This document shows, piece after piece, positions 33,901 to 43,300 of a stretch of DNA of 64,000 nt. A model generated the notes under the pieces. The model was not told where the DNA came from. It was given only the letters and a program-made list of their open reading frames with translations, and searched no databases. Both the position numbers and the translations under genes were made by a program. Position 1 is the first letter of the stretch, and each line of letters begins with the position of its first letter. Source of the DNA: Isosphaeraceae bacterium (GTDB lineage: Bacteria > Planctomycetota > Planctomycetia > Isosphaerales > Isosphaeraceae); the NCBI GenBank assembly GCA_031291845.1, contig JARLIH010000175.1, positions 1 to 64,000 of the forward strand, written 5' to 3'.

Positions 33901-36900
33901 ACGCTGGGCAGTCCGGCCACGGCGGTCCTCACCATCAACCAAGGCGCGGGCCAGTTCCAGTTCAGCGCGCCAAGCTATAGCGTGATGGACAACGCCGCCA
34001 GCGCAACTATCACCGTCACGCGCACCTACGGCTCGGCCGGTGCCGCGTCTGTCCACTACGCGACCACCGACGGCACCGCCAGGGCCGGGACCGATTACAC
34101 CACCGCCGCCGGGACGCTCAACTTCGCCGACGGCGTCAGCAGCCAGACCTTCACCGTCCCCATCATCAACGACCCGAACCCCGACGGTACTGAGACCCTC
34201 AACCTCACGCTCTCGGACCCGACCGGAGCTGCGACGCTTGGCAATCAGGCCACGGCGGTGCTCAATCTCACCGATGTCCCCGGCGCACTTCAATTCAGCG
34301 CCGCGAGTTACAACGCCGCTGAGAACTCCGGTACGGCCACCATCACCGTCACACGGACGCTCGGCGACGGCGGGCCCGTCTCCGTCCATTACGCGACCAG
34401 CGACGGCACGGCCAAGGCCGGAACCGATTACACGGGGACTTCCGGAACCCTCAGTTTCCCCGACGGAGTCGCGAGCGAGAGCTTCCCCATCACCCTGCTC
34501 GATAACCCGAGCCCGTCGGGCAACGTAACGGTCAACTTGACGCTGACCAGCCCTGCCGGCGGCGCAACGTTCGGGACCCAAAGTACGGCCGTGCTCGCCA
34601 TCGGCCAGGGCGCGGGGACGCTTCAGTTCAGCAGCCCGACCTACAGCGTCGCCGAAAACGGGGGTACAGCCACGATCACCGTCACACGAACCTTCGGCAC
34701 CTCCGGGCCCGTCTCAGTCCACTATGCCAGCAGCGACGGCACGGCTACCGCCGGCATCGATTACACCGCGACGTCCGGTACGCTCAACTTCCCCAACGGC
34801 GTTAACAGCGAGACCCTCACCGTTCCCATCCTCGACAACCCGAACCCCAGCGGAGACGTTACGGTCGACCTCGCGCTTTCGAATGCGACCGGCGGGGCTA
34901 CCGTCGGGGCACAGAGCACGACCATACTGACGATCAACCAGGGAGCCGGCACCTTCGCGTTCAGCGCCCCGACTTACACCGTGCAGGACAACGGCGGGTC
35001 GGCGACGATCACCGTCGATCGCACGCACGGCGCCGCAGGCGCCGTCTCCGTCCAATACGCCACAAGCGACGGCACCGCAAAGGCTGGGACCGCATACTCG
35101 GCGACGGCCGGGACGCTCGATTTCCCTGACGGCGCCACGAGCGAGAGTTTTACCGTCCCGATCCTGCCGGGCGGGATCGCGGCCGGCAGCCAGACCCTCA
35201 ACCTCTCGCTGAGCGGTGTGGCCGGCGGCGCGACCCTCGGCGCACAGAGCACCGCCGTCCTCGACATCGCCACGCCCCCAGGCACCATCGCGTTCAGCCA
35301 GGCCACGGACAACGTCAACGCCAGCAACGCCTCGATCATTCTGACCCTCACGCGCTCCGGCGGCAGTGGCGGCGTCGTCTCCGTTCAATATGCCACGAGC
35401 GACGGCACAGCAAAGGCCGGAACCGATTACACGGGCACGTCGGGCACGCTCGTCTTTTCGGACGGCTTCACGAGCCAAACCTTGACGATCCCGATCCTGA
35501 ACAACCCCGCCCGCGCGGGCAACGTGGCGTTCACGGTCACCCTGAGCAACCCCGGCGGCGGCGCGAGCCTGGGTACGCAGACGAGCGCCACGGTGACGAT
35601 CGTCGACAACGCAGTTCCCGCGCCGCCCGGCGTGCCCCAGCTCAGCGCCCAGAGCGACACGGGGGCCAGCAGCTCCGACGGCCTGACCAGGGATAACGGC
35701 TCGACCGCCGCGCCGTTGACGTTCACCGTCGGGAACATCTCGCCCCCGAACGCCTTCGTGCAACTCTACACCGTGCCGCCAACCGGCAGCCCCGTGCCCT
35801 TCGGCAACCCGGCGCAGGCCGTCGGCGGCTTGGCCACCATCACCGTGAACGACACTCCGCTGGCCGACGGCACGTACCAGATCGCCGCCAGTGCCTCCCT
35901 CTCCGCGGGGGGAACGCAGAGCGCGCTTTCGGGGACCCACAGCGTCACCATTCAGACCAGCCTCCGCGTCACGAGCATCAGCCCCGGCGGCAATTTCTAC
36001 AGCAGCCTGCCCAACGAGCAGGTGACGGTCACGTTCAACCACTGGCTCGCCGGCGTCACGACCGACCCCAGCACGGGCTTCGCCTCACCGCCCTTCGCCG
36101 TCATGCTCGTCCCCGCGGGACCCGATGGACTCGCCACTCAGCAACGCACGGGCGTCTTCTGGGCCGGCACTTCGGGATACGACACCGGCGACCTTCCCCT
36201 TCCCGCCACGCTCAAGTACACCCAGAACGCCGACGGCACGGCGACCATCACGCTCACGCCCCACCAGCCGCTCTCGACCGACATCTACCTCATCACGGTT
36301 AACGGACTGTCCGACCTCGCCGGCAACCCCGTGGCAAGCGCGAATGGCGCTGTCGGCAACGTCTACAGCTCGTTCGACTACCGCCCGGTGAACACGTCCG
36401 CTCCGACGATCACGTCGGTCACGGCCGAGCACGGCATGCTGGTCATCAATAACAATAGCAACATTCCCCTGCCGGACACGATCGCGATCGGCTTCAGCCG
36501 GCCGATGGACACGTACACGATCAACACAAAAACGGTCCAACTCTTGCCCCAGGGCTCCAGCACACCCGTCACGGCGGCGGTGACATACAGCCCGGCGACG
36601 ATGACGGCCTACCTGACGCCCGAGGCCATGCTGACGCCAGGCACACCGTACACGATCAACGTCACGACGGCGGTAACCGACGACGAAGGCTTCCCCGCGA
36701 CCGGTGTCCCACTGGCGCAGGGACTCAGCAGGACGTTCACCGTGACCGGCGCGCCGCCCGCGGGCCGGTCGCCGCTGACCGTGACGGCCACGAGTCCGGC
36801 CGCCGGCACGAACTGGTCGCAGCCGCTGGGTTACGGGACCGTTACCTTCAGCGAAGCGCTCACCCTCGACGCATCGCACGTGGGACGGTTCTCGGCGATG

Positions 36901-37386
36901 CTCGTGCCGCACACTGGGGGCGTCACCACGGGCGGCTCGGGCTACGCGGACGTGCCGTACGACGCCAAGCTGGCGTTTAACCCGAACACGAACCAGCTCG
37001 TGCTGGTGTTCACAGGGGTGGCGGACGCCTCGTCATCGGGCGTGCTCCAAGTGTTCGCGCTGACGGGGATCCACGCGTCCAACGGCGACGCGCTCCAGCC
37101 CGACCCCGGTACGTCGGCGCCGGTCTACCGCAATTTCGAGATCACCAGCGCGACCGCGTCCCCCGCGGTCATGCTCGCGAACCAAAGCACGGCCGTGGTG
37201 CCGGTCCCATCGCCCGGAGTGGCGGCGTCCTCCCTCGTCGCGAAGCCTCGGGAGGCCGACGGGCCTTCGCGCCCCGTCCGGCCGTCGCAGGCGCTACCCG
37301 TGCTTGATAGCCTTCGCCGGCCTGGGCCAGAGCGCGCCGCGTTGCGCGTCCCTGCGGGCCCGCTCGGGACCAGGCGGCGCAGTTAA
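27913..37386 (+). CDS. Giant multidomain surface protein: LExRxLL motif, delta-60, beta-helix, DUF11 and Calx-beta repeats
   Basis: 3,157 residues from the ATG at 27913 (TGGAGAG just upstream; a GTG at 27901 is the alternative). Order: Arg-rich start and LEERVLL at 36-42; about seven delta-60 repeats to residue ~446 (pattern LQPDGKIIVAG...FNADGTLDTTFG); a VTNTNDSGIGSLRWAI segment; about eleven right-handed beta-helix units (LIEGNxIGTD...TTIGGTxAGAGNxISGN) to ~1330; a DUF11-type domain at ~1447-1567; nine Calx-beta domains at 1571-2569; then immunoglobulin-like/SbsA-like domains to the end. No C-terminal membrane anchor. Calx-beta domains usually bind Ca2+ and serve adhesion. Likely an adhesin or sheath protein. 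Base composition looks somewhat less GC-rich than the enzymes around it. Confidence 0.92.
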   Translation: MARTPRRPGSFVNQHRKTADIRSRIQLPHRPFLEVLEERVLLAAGVLGPSFGTGGLVDTNVANIKASYYNAKATAVLVEANGDIVAAGPFDDFAEFGAVRYLPNGTIDTSFGANGVAIASDGSTIEDVYAAALQPDGKIIVAGDSFISGHREFTLVRFNADGTLDTTFGNSGVVTTVVATGYDSTAYAVTVQPNGAILAVGYTEGLHGNTFALVLYNTDGTLDTAFGTGGIVQTHFATNSEDSAAAVALQQNDQIVVAGTTNNVIALARYNTNGTLDTTFGAGGLVTGPSGADSVTGVAIQPNGQVVVAGNALTGTQLFVSRFNANGTADTTFGTNGTTLTNGGATVANANGLALQPDGKILVTGGISFSSGYEFGTARFTSTGALDSIFGTGGFAVTSFAASFPLTGGIDQAYAIALQVDGGIVVAGYANGGNSIGIARYLNDLLAPNPLVVTNTNDSGIGSLRWAITNADGMTDTNTITFDIQGPAPYTISPLSALPAITNSTVIDGTSEPGYAGKPLIQLSGQNAGPGTDGLELLAGGSTVKGLAINGFTSSGISVDTNGGALIEGNFIGTDPTGTVALGNGGGGVFVIATAGPALAVTIGGTSAAARNVISGNSSSDGIDIVGASANGTLIEGNDIGTDLTGTVALPNGGGISVDNGAVNTTIGGTSAGAGNLISGNEDDGVSLSNQGGSPSGTLIEGNLIGTNIGGTLGLGNGTAGIEINGATNTTIGGIVAAARNVIAGNGTLNPGFDGVFVHGSGATGNLIEGNWIGLASSGIALSHEQINGIEINGVPNNTVGGTAAGAGNVISGNAQNGVLVSGAGASGNLIEGNYVGTDATGKVAVPNGVGLLVDSAASNTTIGGTAAGAGNLISGNTGDGIELSNTGGVPTGTLIQGNLIGIDTTGNTALPNLNGIELNGAAATTIGGTIAGARNIVSGNSVGNNGSFGIDVHGASAVGTLIEGNYIGTNSSGTVPVHNGTFGAEVTEPTGGIAVGGGAANTTIGGTATGAGNLISGNIGTDVCLPGVEGGTSTGTLIEGNRIGTDVTGTESFGGSTEDDVELQRATGVTIGGTAAGATNVIAGGGYAGISISSEFVSDVLVEGNFVGTNVSGRSALLGGDAIYVYLGSTGVTIGGTAAGAGNVIAGEGYGIEIEGGTGGNQDGTGAGALVQGNLIGTDITGTKSFGENTGIVISSPSGYAYARNTIGGTAAGAGNVIAFNSYDGIWASGMGTQHNLIQGNFIGTNAAGASLPNGGDGIELGSSDGNTIGATSAGAANIIAFNGGAGVKIDTASDGAGPYGVDNRVEGNSIFANGALGISLSPSGVTFNHVGGPVPGSNNLQNYPVLTAVSSSASSTTIQGTLSSEPNTTYHLEIFANATQDPSGYGQGQTYLGSWPVTTDSTGNVTFTATFPTALPLGYVISATATDPNGNTSEFSQDIAVPEADLAVGMTANPNPIAVGANATFVVTITNNGPNTASATALSDTLNGAFNVLSVTPSTGGTYTQSGNVITANFGSIASGAAATLTIVVSPTTTGSISDVASVSSAVNDPITSNNATSQTIVAESAGTLAFSAASDTASDDSGSATITVDRTGGDFGAVTVQYATSDGTAKAGTDYTATSGTLTFPDGVTSETFTVPILDDQTPDGTESLNLTLSSPTGGATLGTPSTAVLNLTDVPGAIQFSSPTYSVSESAGTATITVTRADGDGGAVSVHYATSDGTAGAGTDYTATSGTLNFPDGVDSETFTIPILDNPNPTGDLTVDLALSDATGGATLGSPTAAVLTIAQGAGSLQFSAPTYSIAENGGAVAITVTRTYGTAGAVSVQYATSDGSAKAGTDYTATTGTLNFPAGATSETIMVPVLDNPNPSGNVTVDLALTNPAGGAALGAPSTAVLTIDQGAGTFQFSALTYTVAENGGSATITVNRTHGTAGAVSVQYATSDGTAKAGTDYLTASGTLNFADGVGTETITVPILDNPDPSGNVNVNVLLSSPTGGATLGSPATAVLTINQGAGQFQFSAPSYSVMDNAASATITVTRTYGSAGAASVHYATTDGTARAGTDYTTAAGTLNFADGVSSQTFTVPIINDPNPDGTETLNLTLSDPTGAATLGNQATAVLNLTDVPGALQFSAASYNAAENSGTATITVTRTLGDGGPVSVHYATSDGTAKAGTDYTGTSGTLSFPDGVASESFPITLLDNPSPSGNVTVNLTLTSPAGGATFGTQSTAVLAIGQGAGTLQFSSPTYSVAENGGTATITVTRTFGTSGPVSVHYASSDGTATAGIDYTATSGTLNFPNGVNSETLTVPILDNPNPSGDVTVDLALSNATGGATVGAQSTTILTINQGAGTFAFSAPTYTVQDNGGSATITVDRTHGAAGAVSVQYATSDGTAKAGTAYSATAGTLDFPDGATSESFTVPILPGGIAAGSQTLNLSLSGVAGGATLGAQSTAVLDIATPPGTIAFSQATDNVNASNASIILTLTRSGGSGGVVSVQYATSDGTAKAGTDYTGTSGTLVFSDGFTSQTLTIPILNNPARAGNVAFTVTLSNPGGGASLGTQTSATVTIVDNAVPAPPGVPQLSAQSDTGASSSDGLTRDNGSTAAPLTFTVGNISPPNAFVQLYTVPPTGSPVPFGNPAQAVGGLATITVNDTPLADGTYQIAASASLSAGGTQSALSGTHSVTIQTSLRVTSISPGGNFYSSLPNEQVTVTFNHWLAGVTTDPSTGFASPPFAVMLVPAGPDGLATQQRTGVFWAGTSGYDTGDLPLPATLKYTQNADGTATITLTPHQPLSTDIYLITVNGLSDLAGNPVASANGAVGNVYSSFDYRPVNTSAPTITSVTAEHGMLVINNNSNIPLPDTIAIGFSRPMDTYTINTKTVQLLPQGSSTPVTAAVTYSPATMTAYLTPEAMLTPGTPYTINVTTAVTDDEGFPATGVPLAQGLSRTFTVTGAPPAGRSPLTVTATSPAAGTNWSQPLGYGTVTFSEALTLDASHVGRFSAMLVPHTGGVTTGGSGYADVPYDAKLAFNPNTNQLVLVFTGVADASSSGVLQVFALTGIHASNGDALQPDPGTSAPVYRNFEITSATASPAVMLANQSTAVVPVPSPGVAASSLVAKPREADGPSRPVRPSQALPVLDSLRRPGPERAALRVPAGPLGTRRRS
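32623..35619 (+). repeat. Nine tandem Calx-beta units in exact 333-bp register
   Basis: The same strand-A position of successive units falls at 32623, 32956, 33289, 33622, 33955, 34288, 34621, 34954 and 35287, eight intervals of exactly 333 bp (111 codons). Each unit has the pattern FSxxxYxVxEnxGxATITVtRt, YATSDGTAKAGTDYtatsGTL and ILDNPNPSG...VdLaLs. Units 3, 4, 5, 7 and 8 are most alike; units 1 and 9 diverge most, as expected for an array that grew from its centre. Confidence 0.9.
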
Positions 37387-37426
37387 GCTCAGCGGCGGAG
37401 TGTATACACGGGGGGCAAGGCCCCGT

Positions 37427-38428
37427 TCACTTTGCGTTCGGTGGCGACACGCGTATGTCACGGCCGCCCGTGCGGTTGACGAGTTCCGTCAACCCGGGGG
37501 ACTTGGACCCGTCAGCCAGCGACGCCCCCGCGCAGCTCAGGAGGGCCTGGTCGGTCAGAGGCGGGATCCCGGCCCGGAAGCGCAGGTTCACGGTCACGAT
37601 GAAGAACCGGGCGATCGCGCCGTGCCCGAGCGTCCCGAGGTGGCGCCGATCGGCCAGGAAGACGTGCCCGAGACCGTTGCCCGGATCGTGCCGGTCGAGC
37701 TTCTGACCCGCGACGACGAGCGCATCGCGGCCCAGCCGGTTCGCGACTTTCATCCCCACGGCAAGGTCCATGACGGCGACCCGCCGGTCACGCAGGCCGA
37801 TTGCGCGTACCTGGGCGTTGAACTCGTCGATCGCTTTCGTGTAAGCGTCCGCGAGCGAAAGGTCGAGCAGACCAACCCGGATCGAGTCGGCGATTTCCGG
37901 CAGGTCCCGGATGTCCGGCAGGGTCCCCAAAACAACCTTGACGTTGGGAGAAGCGGCGAGGACCGCGCTGACGGCTGTATGGAAGTTCTTGACCGCGCGG
38001 GGCAAGGCGTCGCCCAGGGCCCGGGCCGGTTCGGGCGACTTCAGAGCGTGGATGAAGTCGTTCCCGCCGATGAAGACGCACGCCAGCGTCACCTCACCCC
38101 GGGCGACCTGGGCCGCGAGGCCTGTGTGCTGCCCGCTCGCGATCAGGTCGTCGGTCGTCGCCTCGCTCCGGGACCAGTTGAATTCATACCCCTGATTGCG
38201 GGGCTCGCCGCGGCTGGCCGTACTGAACTTGCCGAAATTCAGGCCGTGCGCCTCGGCCAGGATTTCCACCCAGTTGCGCGCCAAGCTCCGATCGACCGGA
38301 TAAAACTGGTACTCATCGGAGTAGCTGTCTCCCATGACCCCGATCCCGTCGAGCACCCCGCCCAGCGCGGTGGATAACGGGGTGACGAGGATCACGAGGG
38401 CCAACAGACCCGAACAACCCGGCAGCAT
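37427..38428 (-). CDS. Secreted SGNH/GDSL-family hydrolase
   Basis: 333 residues from the ATG at 38428 (CGGAG upstream), which places a signal peptide at the N-terminus (LALVILVTPLSTALG); a 67-codon upstream extension has no such feature and covers a hairpin cluster. Block I is GDSYSDEY with nucleophile Ser35, block III is GGNDF with Asn123, and a late DRRHLGTLGHG holds the candidate catalytic Asp/His. SGNH enzymes act as esterases or lipases on acyl or acetyl groups, often on polysaccharides. It is convergent with the giant adhesin-like gene with only 40 bp between, and an association with surface glycans is conceivable but not shown. Confidence 0.87.
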   Translation of the reverse strand: MLPGCSGLLALVILVTPLSTALGGVLDGIGVMGDSYSDEYQFYPVDRSLARNWVEILAEAHGLNFGKFSTASRGEPRNQGYEFNWSRSEATTDDLIASGQHTGLAAQVARGEVTLACVFIGGNDFIHALKSPEPARALGDALPRAVKNFHTAVSAVLAASPNVKVVLGTLPDIRDLPEIADSIRVGLLDLSLADAYTKAIDEFNAQVRAIGLRDRRVAVMDLAVGMKVANRLGRDALVVAGQKLDRHDPGNGLGHVFLADRRHLGTLGHGAIARFFIVTVNLRFRAGIPPLTDQALLSCAGASLADGSKSPGLTELVNRTGGRDIRVSPPNAK

Positions 38429-38907
38429 CAGCGTGGTCTCCGAGCAAGCCGTCGTAGGACCGTCGGGCGAACAGGCGGGCAGAGAGCACGCCGAGTGCGT
38501 CTCCTCAGCGCTCCATCGCCCAGCGCTTTCGCGCCAGTTTCTCCTTGCCCGAAAAGATCCGTCCCGTCGACGGACGGACCGGTGAACCGGTCCTTTCCCA
38601 ATGGGCCAGAAGAGCCCGCGTGGACCCAATGGTCCACCGCACCGTGATGGTGCTCGCGGCCTCTCATTGCTTCAAGTCGTAGGACAATCCGGTGCAATCG
38701 TCAAATCCGCTATAATCCGCGAAATCCACACACGATCGCCTGAATAGAATCTACGCAGTTAAGATAGTTGCAAAATCGAGCGCCGGGCAAGTCTTTCGCA
38801 AAATATTCTAAAGATCGCCTCCGAGCCGGCCGATTGACGCGGCCGGCGGGGGGCGGCTTAGGCCAACTTTGACCGTCTCGCAGAGGTTGCGCTTTCAGGA
38901 GTCGCGA
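38429..38907. other. Divergent intergenic region with a cluster of small perfect hairpins
   Basis: About 480 bp without a credible gene. Within 38557-38655 lie GGACCGG-TGAA-CCGGTCC (38576-38593), TGGACC-CAAT-GGTCCA (38621-38636) and GCACC-GTGAT-GGTGC (38639-38653). The remainder, near 38700-38820, is less GC-rich and probably carries the promoter of the downstream plus-strand gene. Confidence 0.55.
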
Positions 38908-40018
38908 GTGACGACCGACACGCCTCCCGCGTCGCCGACCGACCCCGCGCCGGGACCGACCCCCTTGCGGAGCGTGCACACGACGAGCTTCCCTCCGTTG
39001 CTCGACCAGTTCAGCGCCTCGCTGCTGGTCACGACCTACCAGGCGGGGAAGCTGGTGATCGTGCGGTCCGACGGGGACCACCTGAACACGCACTTCCGCG
39101 GTTTCCAGGCCCCGATGGGCCTGGCCCTGGCCGGCGACGGGCACGCACTGGCAGGTCTGGGAGTTCCACAACGTCCCCGCCGCCACCGCGAAGCTCAAGC
39201 CTGGCGGGCGGCACGACGCCTGTTTTCTCCCGCGCTCGGCGTACGTGACCGGCAACGTGCAGATCCACGAGATGGCCTGGGCGCACGACAAGCTCTGGTT
39301 CGTCAACACGCGGTTCTCGTGCCTCTGCACGCTCGACCCGATTCACAGCTTCGTTGCGCGCTGGCGGCCGCCGTTCGTCTCGGCCCTGACGCCCGACGAT
39401 CGCTGCCACTTGAACGGTCTCGCCGTGGTGGACCGGAAGCCGCGTTACGTGACCGCGCTCGGGACGATGGACAGTCCCGGCGGCGGGCGGGCGGACAAGG
39501 CCCGTGGCGGCGTTCCGATCGACGTCCCCAGCGGCGAATTCCTCGCCCGGGGGCTTTCCATGCCCCGCTCTCCGCGCTGGTACAACGGCCGCCTGTGGCT
39601 GCTCGAGTCGGGGACCGGCACCGCTGGTGTGGTTGACCCCTCCACCGGCCGCTACGAGCCGATCATCGAGCTCCCCGGTTTCACCCGGGGGCTCGACTTC
39701 CTCGGTCCCTACGCCTTCATCGGCCTCTCCCAGGTGCGCGAGAGCGCTGTCTTCAGCGGCATTCCGATCACCGAGCGCCTGACCGAGCGCACGTGCGGCG
39801 TCTGGGTCGTCGACATCCGCTCGGGGCAGACCGTGCCGTTCCTGCGCTTCGAGGACGCGCTCCAGGAGATCTTCGCCGTACAGGTCCTCGCCGGCCGGCG
39901 CTACCCGGACCTGATCAACGACGATCAGACGATGCTGGACGACTCGTTCGTGCTCACGGACGAGGCGCTCGTGGACGTCCCCGCGCCGTTACGGTCGGTC
40001 AGCCGGCGGGACCCGTGA
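38908..40018 (+). pseudogene. TIGR03032-family protein gene with an internal frameshift/deletion
   Basis: The likely start is a GTG at 38908 with AGGAG six bases upstream. The first frame gives the conserved TIGR03032 opening (LLDQFSASLLVTTYQAGKLV, LNTHFRGFQAPMGLALAG) and then loses homology at about 39140. The second frame resumes with THWQVWEFHNVPAATAKL, RHDACFLPRSAYVTGNVQIHE, ELWFVNTRFSCL-like, DDRCHLNGLAV and LESGTGTAGVVD to a TGA at 40018. The segment expected between the halves (usually LAIGT-like) is missing, so a short deletion not divisible by three seems likely; the total span is 1,111 bp. The family is a beta-propeller-like protein of unknown function. Pseudogene or assembly error. 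Confidence 0.8.
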
Positions 40019-40091
40019 CGCTCCATGCCGTCGCTGTTCACTGAGCCAAGCATGTTGAGTTGGGGCGATGTTGACGCAGAACAGCGCTCAT

Positions 40092-40119
40092 TTGACAATA
40101 CGAAACGCCCTTGTACAAT
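40092..40119 (+). promoter_or_regulatory. Sigma-70-like promoter for the 40.3-kb LExRxLL gene
   Basis: TTGACA (40092-40097), a 16-bp spacer and TACAAT (40114-40119) make one of the best promoter matches in the window. It is the most promoter-like part of the 322-bp gap 40019-40340, which holds no gene. Transcription from it would leave a leader of about 215 bases before the ATG at 40341. Confidence 0.65.
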
Positions 40120-40340
40120 AGGGCACCCCGCGTGTCCCGGGGACAGCGCTCCCATCGCGCGCAGCCGTTCCCCTCAAAAAAGGGCGCTCCGGGTCGGATA
40201 GGTCTTCCTCGAAGGGCGACGGCCGCGCCTCGAAATCGTATCGGAGGGTGCGCCTGCGCGCCGTCTGACGGACGATCGGTGCGAGTTGGGCGGTAGTCGC
40301 CGCAGGTCGTTGGTTCGCGAGTGATGGGGGACGTTGGGCG

Positions 40341-43300
40341 ATGGCGATGCATTTCCGACAGGCACGGCGGCACAAGGCGCGGAACGCGACGTCGAGCGCA
40401 CGGCGGCCTCTGGCCGAGCCGCTGGAGGAGCGCTGGCTCCTCAGCAACGTGTTCACCGTCACCAACACCCTCGACGACGGCGACACGGGCTCGCTCCGCT
40501 GGGCGATCACGCAGGTCGATGGTGACACGTCCGACAGCGCCGCGAATCCGGACCGGATCGACTTTAACATCCCGCAGAGCGATCCGGGATACGCCGGAGG
40601 GATCTGGACGATCAAGCCGGTGTCGGGTCTCCCCATCGTGACGAATCCCGTCGTCATCGACGGCTATACCCAGAGCGGGGCTGCGCCGAACACGAACGGA
40701 CCGGGGTTGGGCGACAACGCAACGCTTAAGATCGCTGTCAACAGCGGGTCGATCGACATCCAATCCTCGAACGTGGTCGTTCGCGGTCTCATCGTCGAAC
40801 GATCCGGTACCGGGATCATGATCGACAATGGTAACGACAACGTCATCGCCGGAAACTTCATCGGCACCGACGGGACCTCGAATACGCTGACGGGCAATAC
40901 GAACGCTGGCATCATGATCTTCAGCGGCAACGGAAACACGATCGGCGGGACGACGCCCGACGCGCGCAACCTGATTTCCAACAACGGCTTCAGCTATGGC
41001 AGCGCTGTCAGCATTGCGGGCGACAATAATCTGGTTGCGGGAAATTTTTTCGGCACCGACCGCACAGGCACGGTTGCATTCCCCAACTACTTCGGCGACA
41101 TCTCGCTCGACAGCGGCACCGGCAGTACCATCGGTGGAACCACTCCCGCTGCACGCAACATCATTGCGGGGAGCAACTATTACAGCGGCGCCGGCACGAC
41201 CTACGGCGTGTTGATCGATGGCGCGTCCGATAGCGCGGTGGCCGGGAATTTTATCGGCACCGACGTTACCGGCACGGTCGCGTTGCCCGGCAACGCGGGC
41301 CCACGTCCCAGCGACACGATCGGCGTCGCGATCATCGGCTCGATGCTCACCATGCATGACAATACGATCGGCGGAAACACGGCCGGCGCAGGCAACGTCA
41401 TCGCGGGCAACGGTAAGCAAGGGATCCTGATCGGAGCAGCGAGCTTCACGCCGTTTGATTCCGTGATCGACGGAAATCGGATCGGCACCGACGCATCCGG
41501 CGAAAAAGCCCTGCCCAATGCCGTCGGGATCGAGGTCGACTCATCCGACACGACCATCGGCGGCACGACCGCCGCTGCGCGAAACATCATCTCGAGCAAC
41601 GTGGGAGACAGCATCACCGCTCCCTTAATCGGCGCTCGTGGCAACCTGGCCATCACGGGCCTGCTGATCGAGGGGAACTACATCGGCACCGATGCGGATG
41701 GGCAGAACTCGCTGCCCAACCAGGACGGGATCGACCTCGAAGACGTGCAGAACAGCACGATTGGAGGAACCACGCAGGGAGCCGGCAACCTGATTTCGGG
41801 TAACGCCGGCGACGGTGTCGCGATCATCGCAAACCCAAATCAGCCCGCTGTGATGTTTAATTGGATTGCTGGAAATCGGATTGGCACCGACGCGACAGGG
41901 CAGAACCCTCTGGGCAATGGCGGGGATGGCGTGTTCCTGAGCGGGACGACCCCGATCGTCGGTTATTCCGGCCGTCCCGGCGAGGTGTTCGAGAATACGA
42001 TTGGCGGAACGGTCGCGGGCGCCGGCAACACCATCGCCTTCAACCGGTTGGACGGCGTCGCCATCGTCGATTTGCAGCAGTCCGGGGGGACGATCGAGGA
42101 GAACTCGATCTATGACAACGGCAAGCTGGGCATCGATCACGGCGGCACGGGAGTCCCGCTCGTCAATGGTAATGCCCTCGTCAATTTTCCCTATTTGACC
42201 GGCGAGTCGCTATCGCCGGGCAGCGTCTCCTCGGGCGGTCCGACGACCACGATCACAGGCACATTCAACGGCGCCCCTTACGCGACCGCAGAAATCGAGC
42301 TCTTCAGCAACCCGACACCCGATCCATCGGGCTTCGGACAGGGAAAGACGTATCTTGGCTCCTTCGATGTCAGGCCCACCAACGAGGATGGCGGTGTCGC
42401 GTTCGCATTCTTGTACAACGGCAACCTCACGGGCCAGTTCATCACGGCAACAGCCACCTATTCCGGGAACACCACGTCCGAGTTCTCGCCCGACTTCCCG
42501 CCGCCTGCGAAGGGCCCCATGATGACGCTGAGCGCGGCGCCCAACCCTGCGCTCCCCGGTCAGGCGGTCACCGTGACGGTCTTTCTGCCCGACCAGCCGC
42601 TCTACGTCGGCAACACCGCGCTGACGCCTCCAGTAACACCCACCGGCAACCTGGCCCTGTTCGTCGACGGTCGAGACTTCTGGAATCCGCTGGGCCTCCA
42701 ACCGGGGGTGAACGCGCAAGGGGTGGCCGGGATGATCGCCACGGTCAAGCTCACGAATCTGGATCCTGGAACGCACGTCGTCACGGCCTATTACAACGGC
42801 GGTAGCTTACCGCCGGGCAGCTCCGCGCCCCTGACCGTCACTGTCGTCAGCAACTTGCCCTCCGTCGTCGGCCTCAGCGTCAGCCCCGATCCAGCCTCAG
42901 TCGACCAGCCCGTCACCTTCACCGCGGCGGTCACGAGCATCGCGTCCGCCCCAGGACAGCCCCTGCCGCCCCCCAGCGGGTTTGTCGATTTCCGCGAGGG
43001 AACGGTCACGCTCGCACGTGTTCCGGTCGACGCCACCGGCCACGCCGCCTTCACCACCAGCACGCTGGGGGCCGGAAGCCACGAGGTCGTCGCACACTAC
43101 GAAGGCGACGCGGTCTTTGCCGCTGCCACGTCCAATACCGTGACCGAGTTTGTCAATCCGACGGTCGGCCCCACCGTGCTCTCCGTCCGGCGCTTCGGCA
43201 TCCACGCCCAGCCAACCGCGATCGTCCTGACCTTCAGCCAACCGCTCGATACCGCATCGGCCCAGAACACCAACAACTACGTGATCCGCGGCCTCGGACG

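Noticed and set aside
32623-34581. A long minus-strand frame through the Calx-beta array
   Set aside because: Its apparent internal repeats only reflect the 333-bp repeat read on the other strand.
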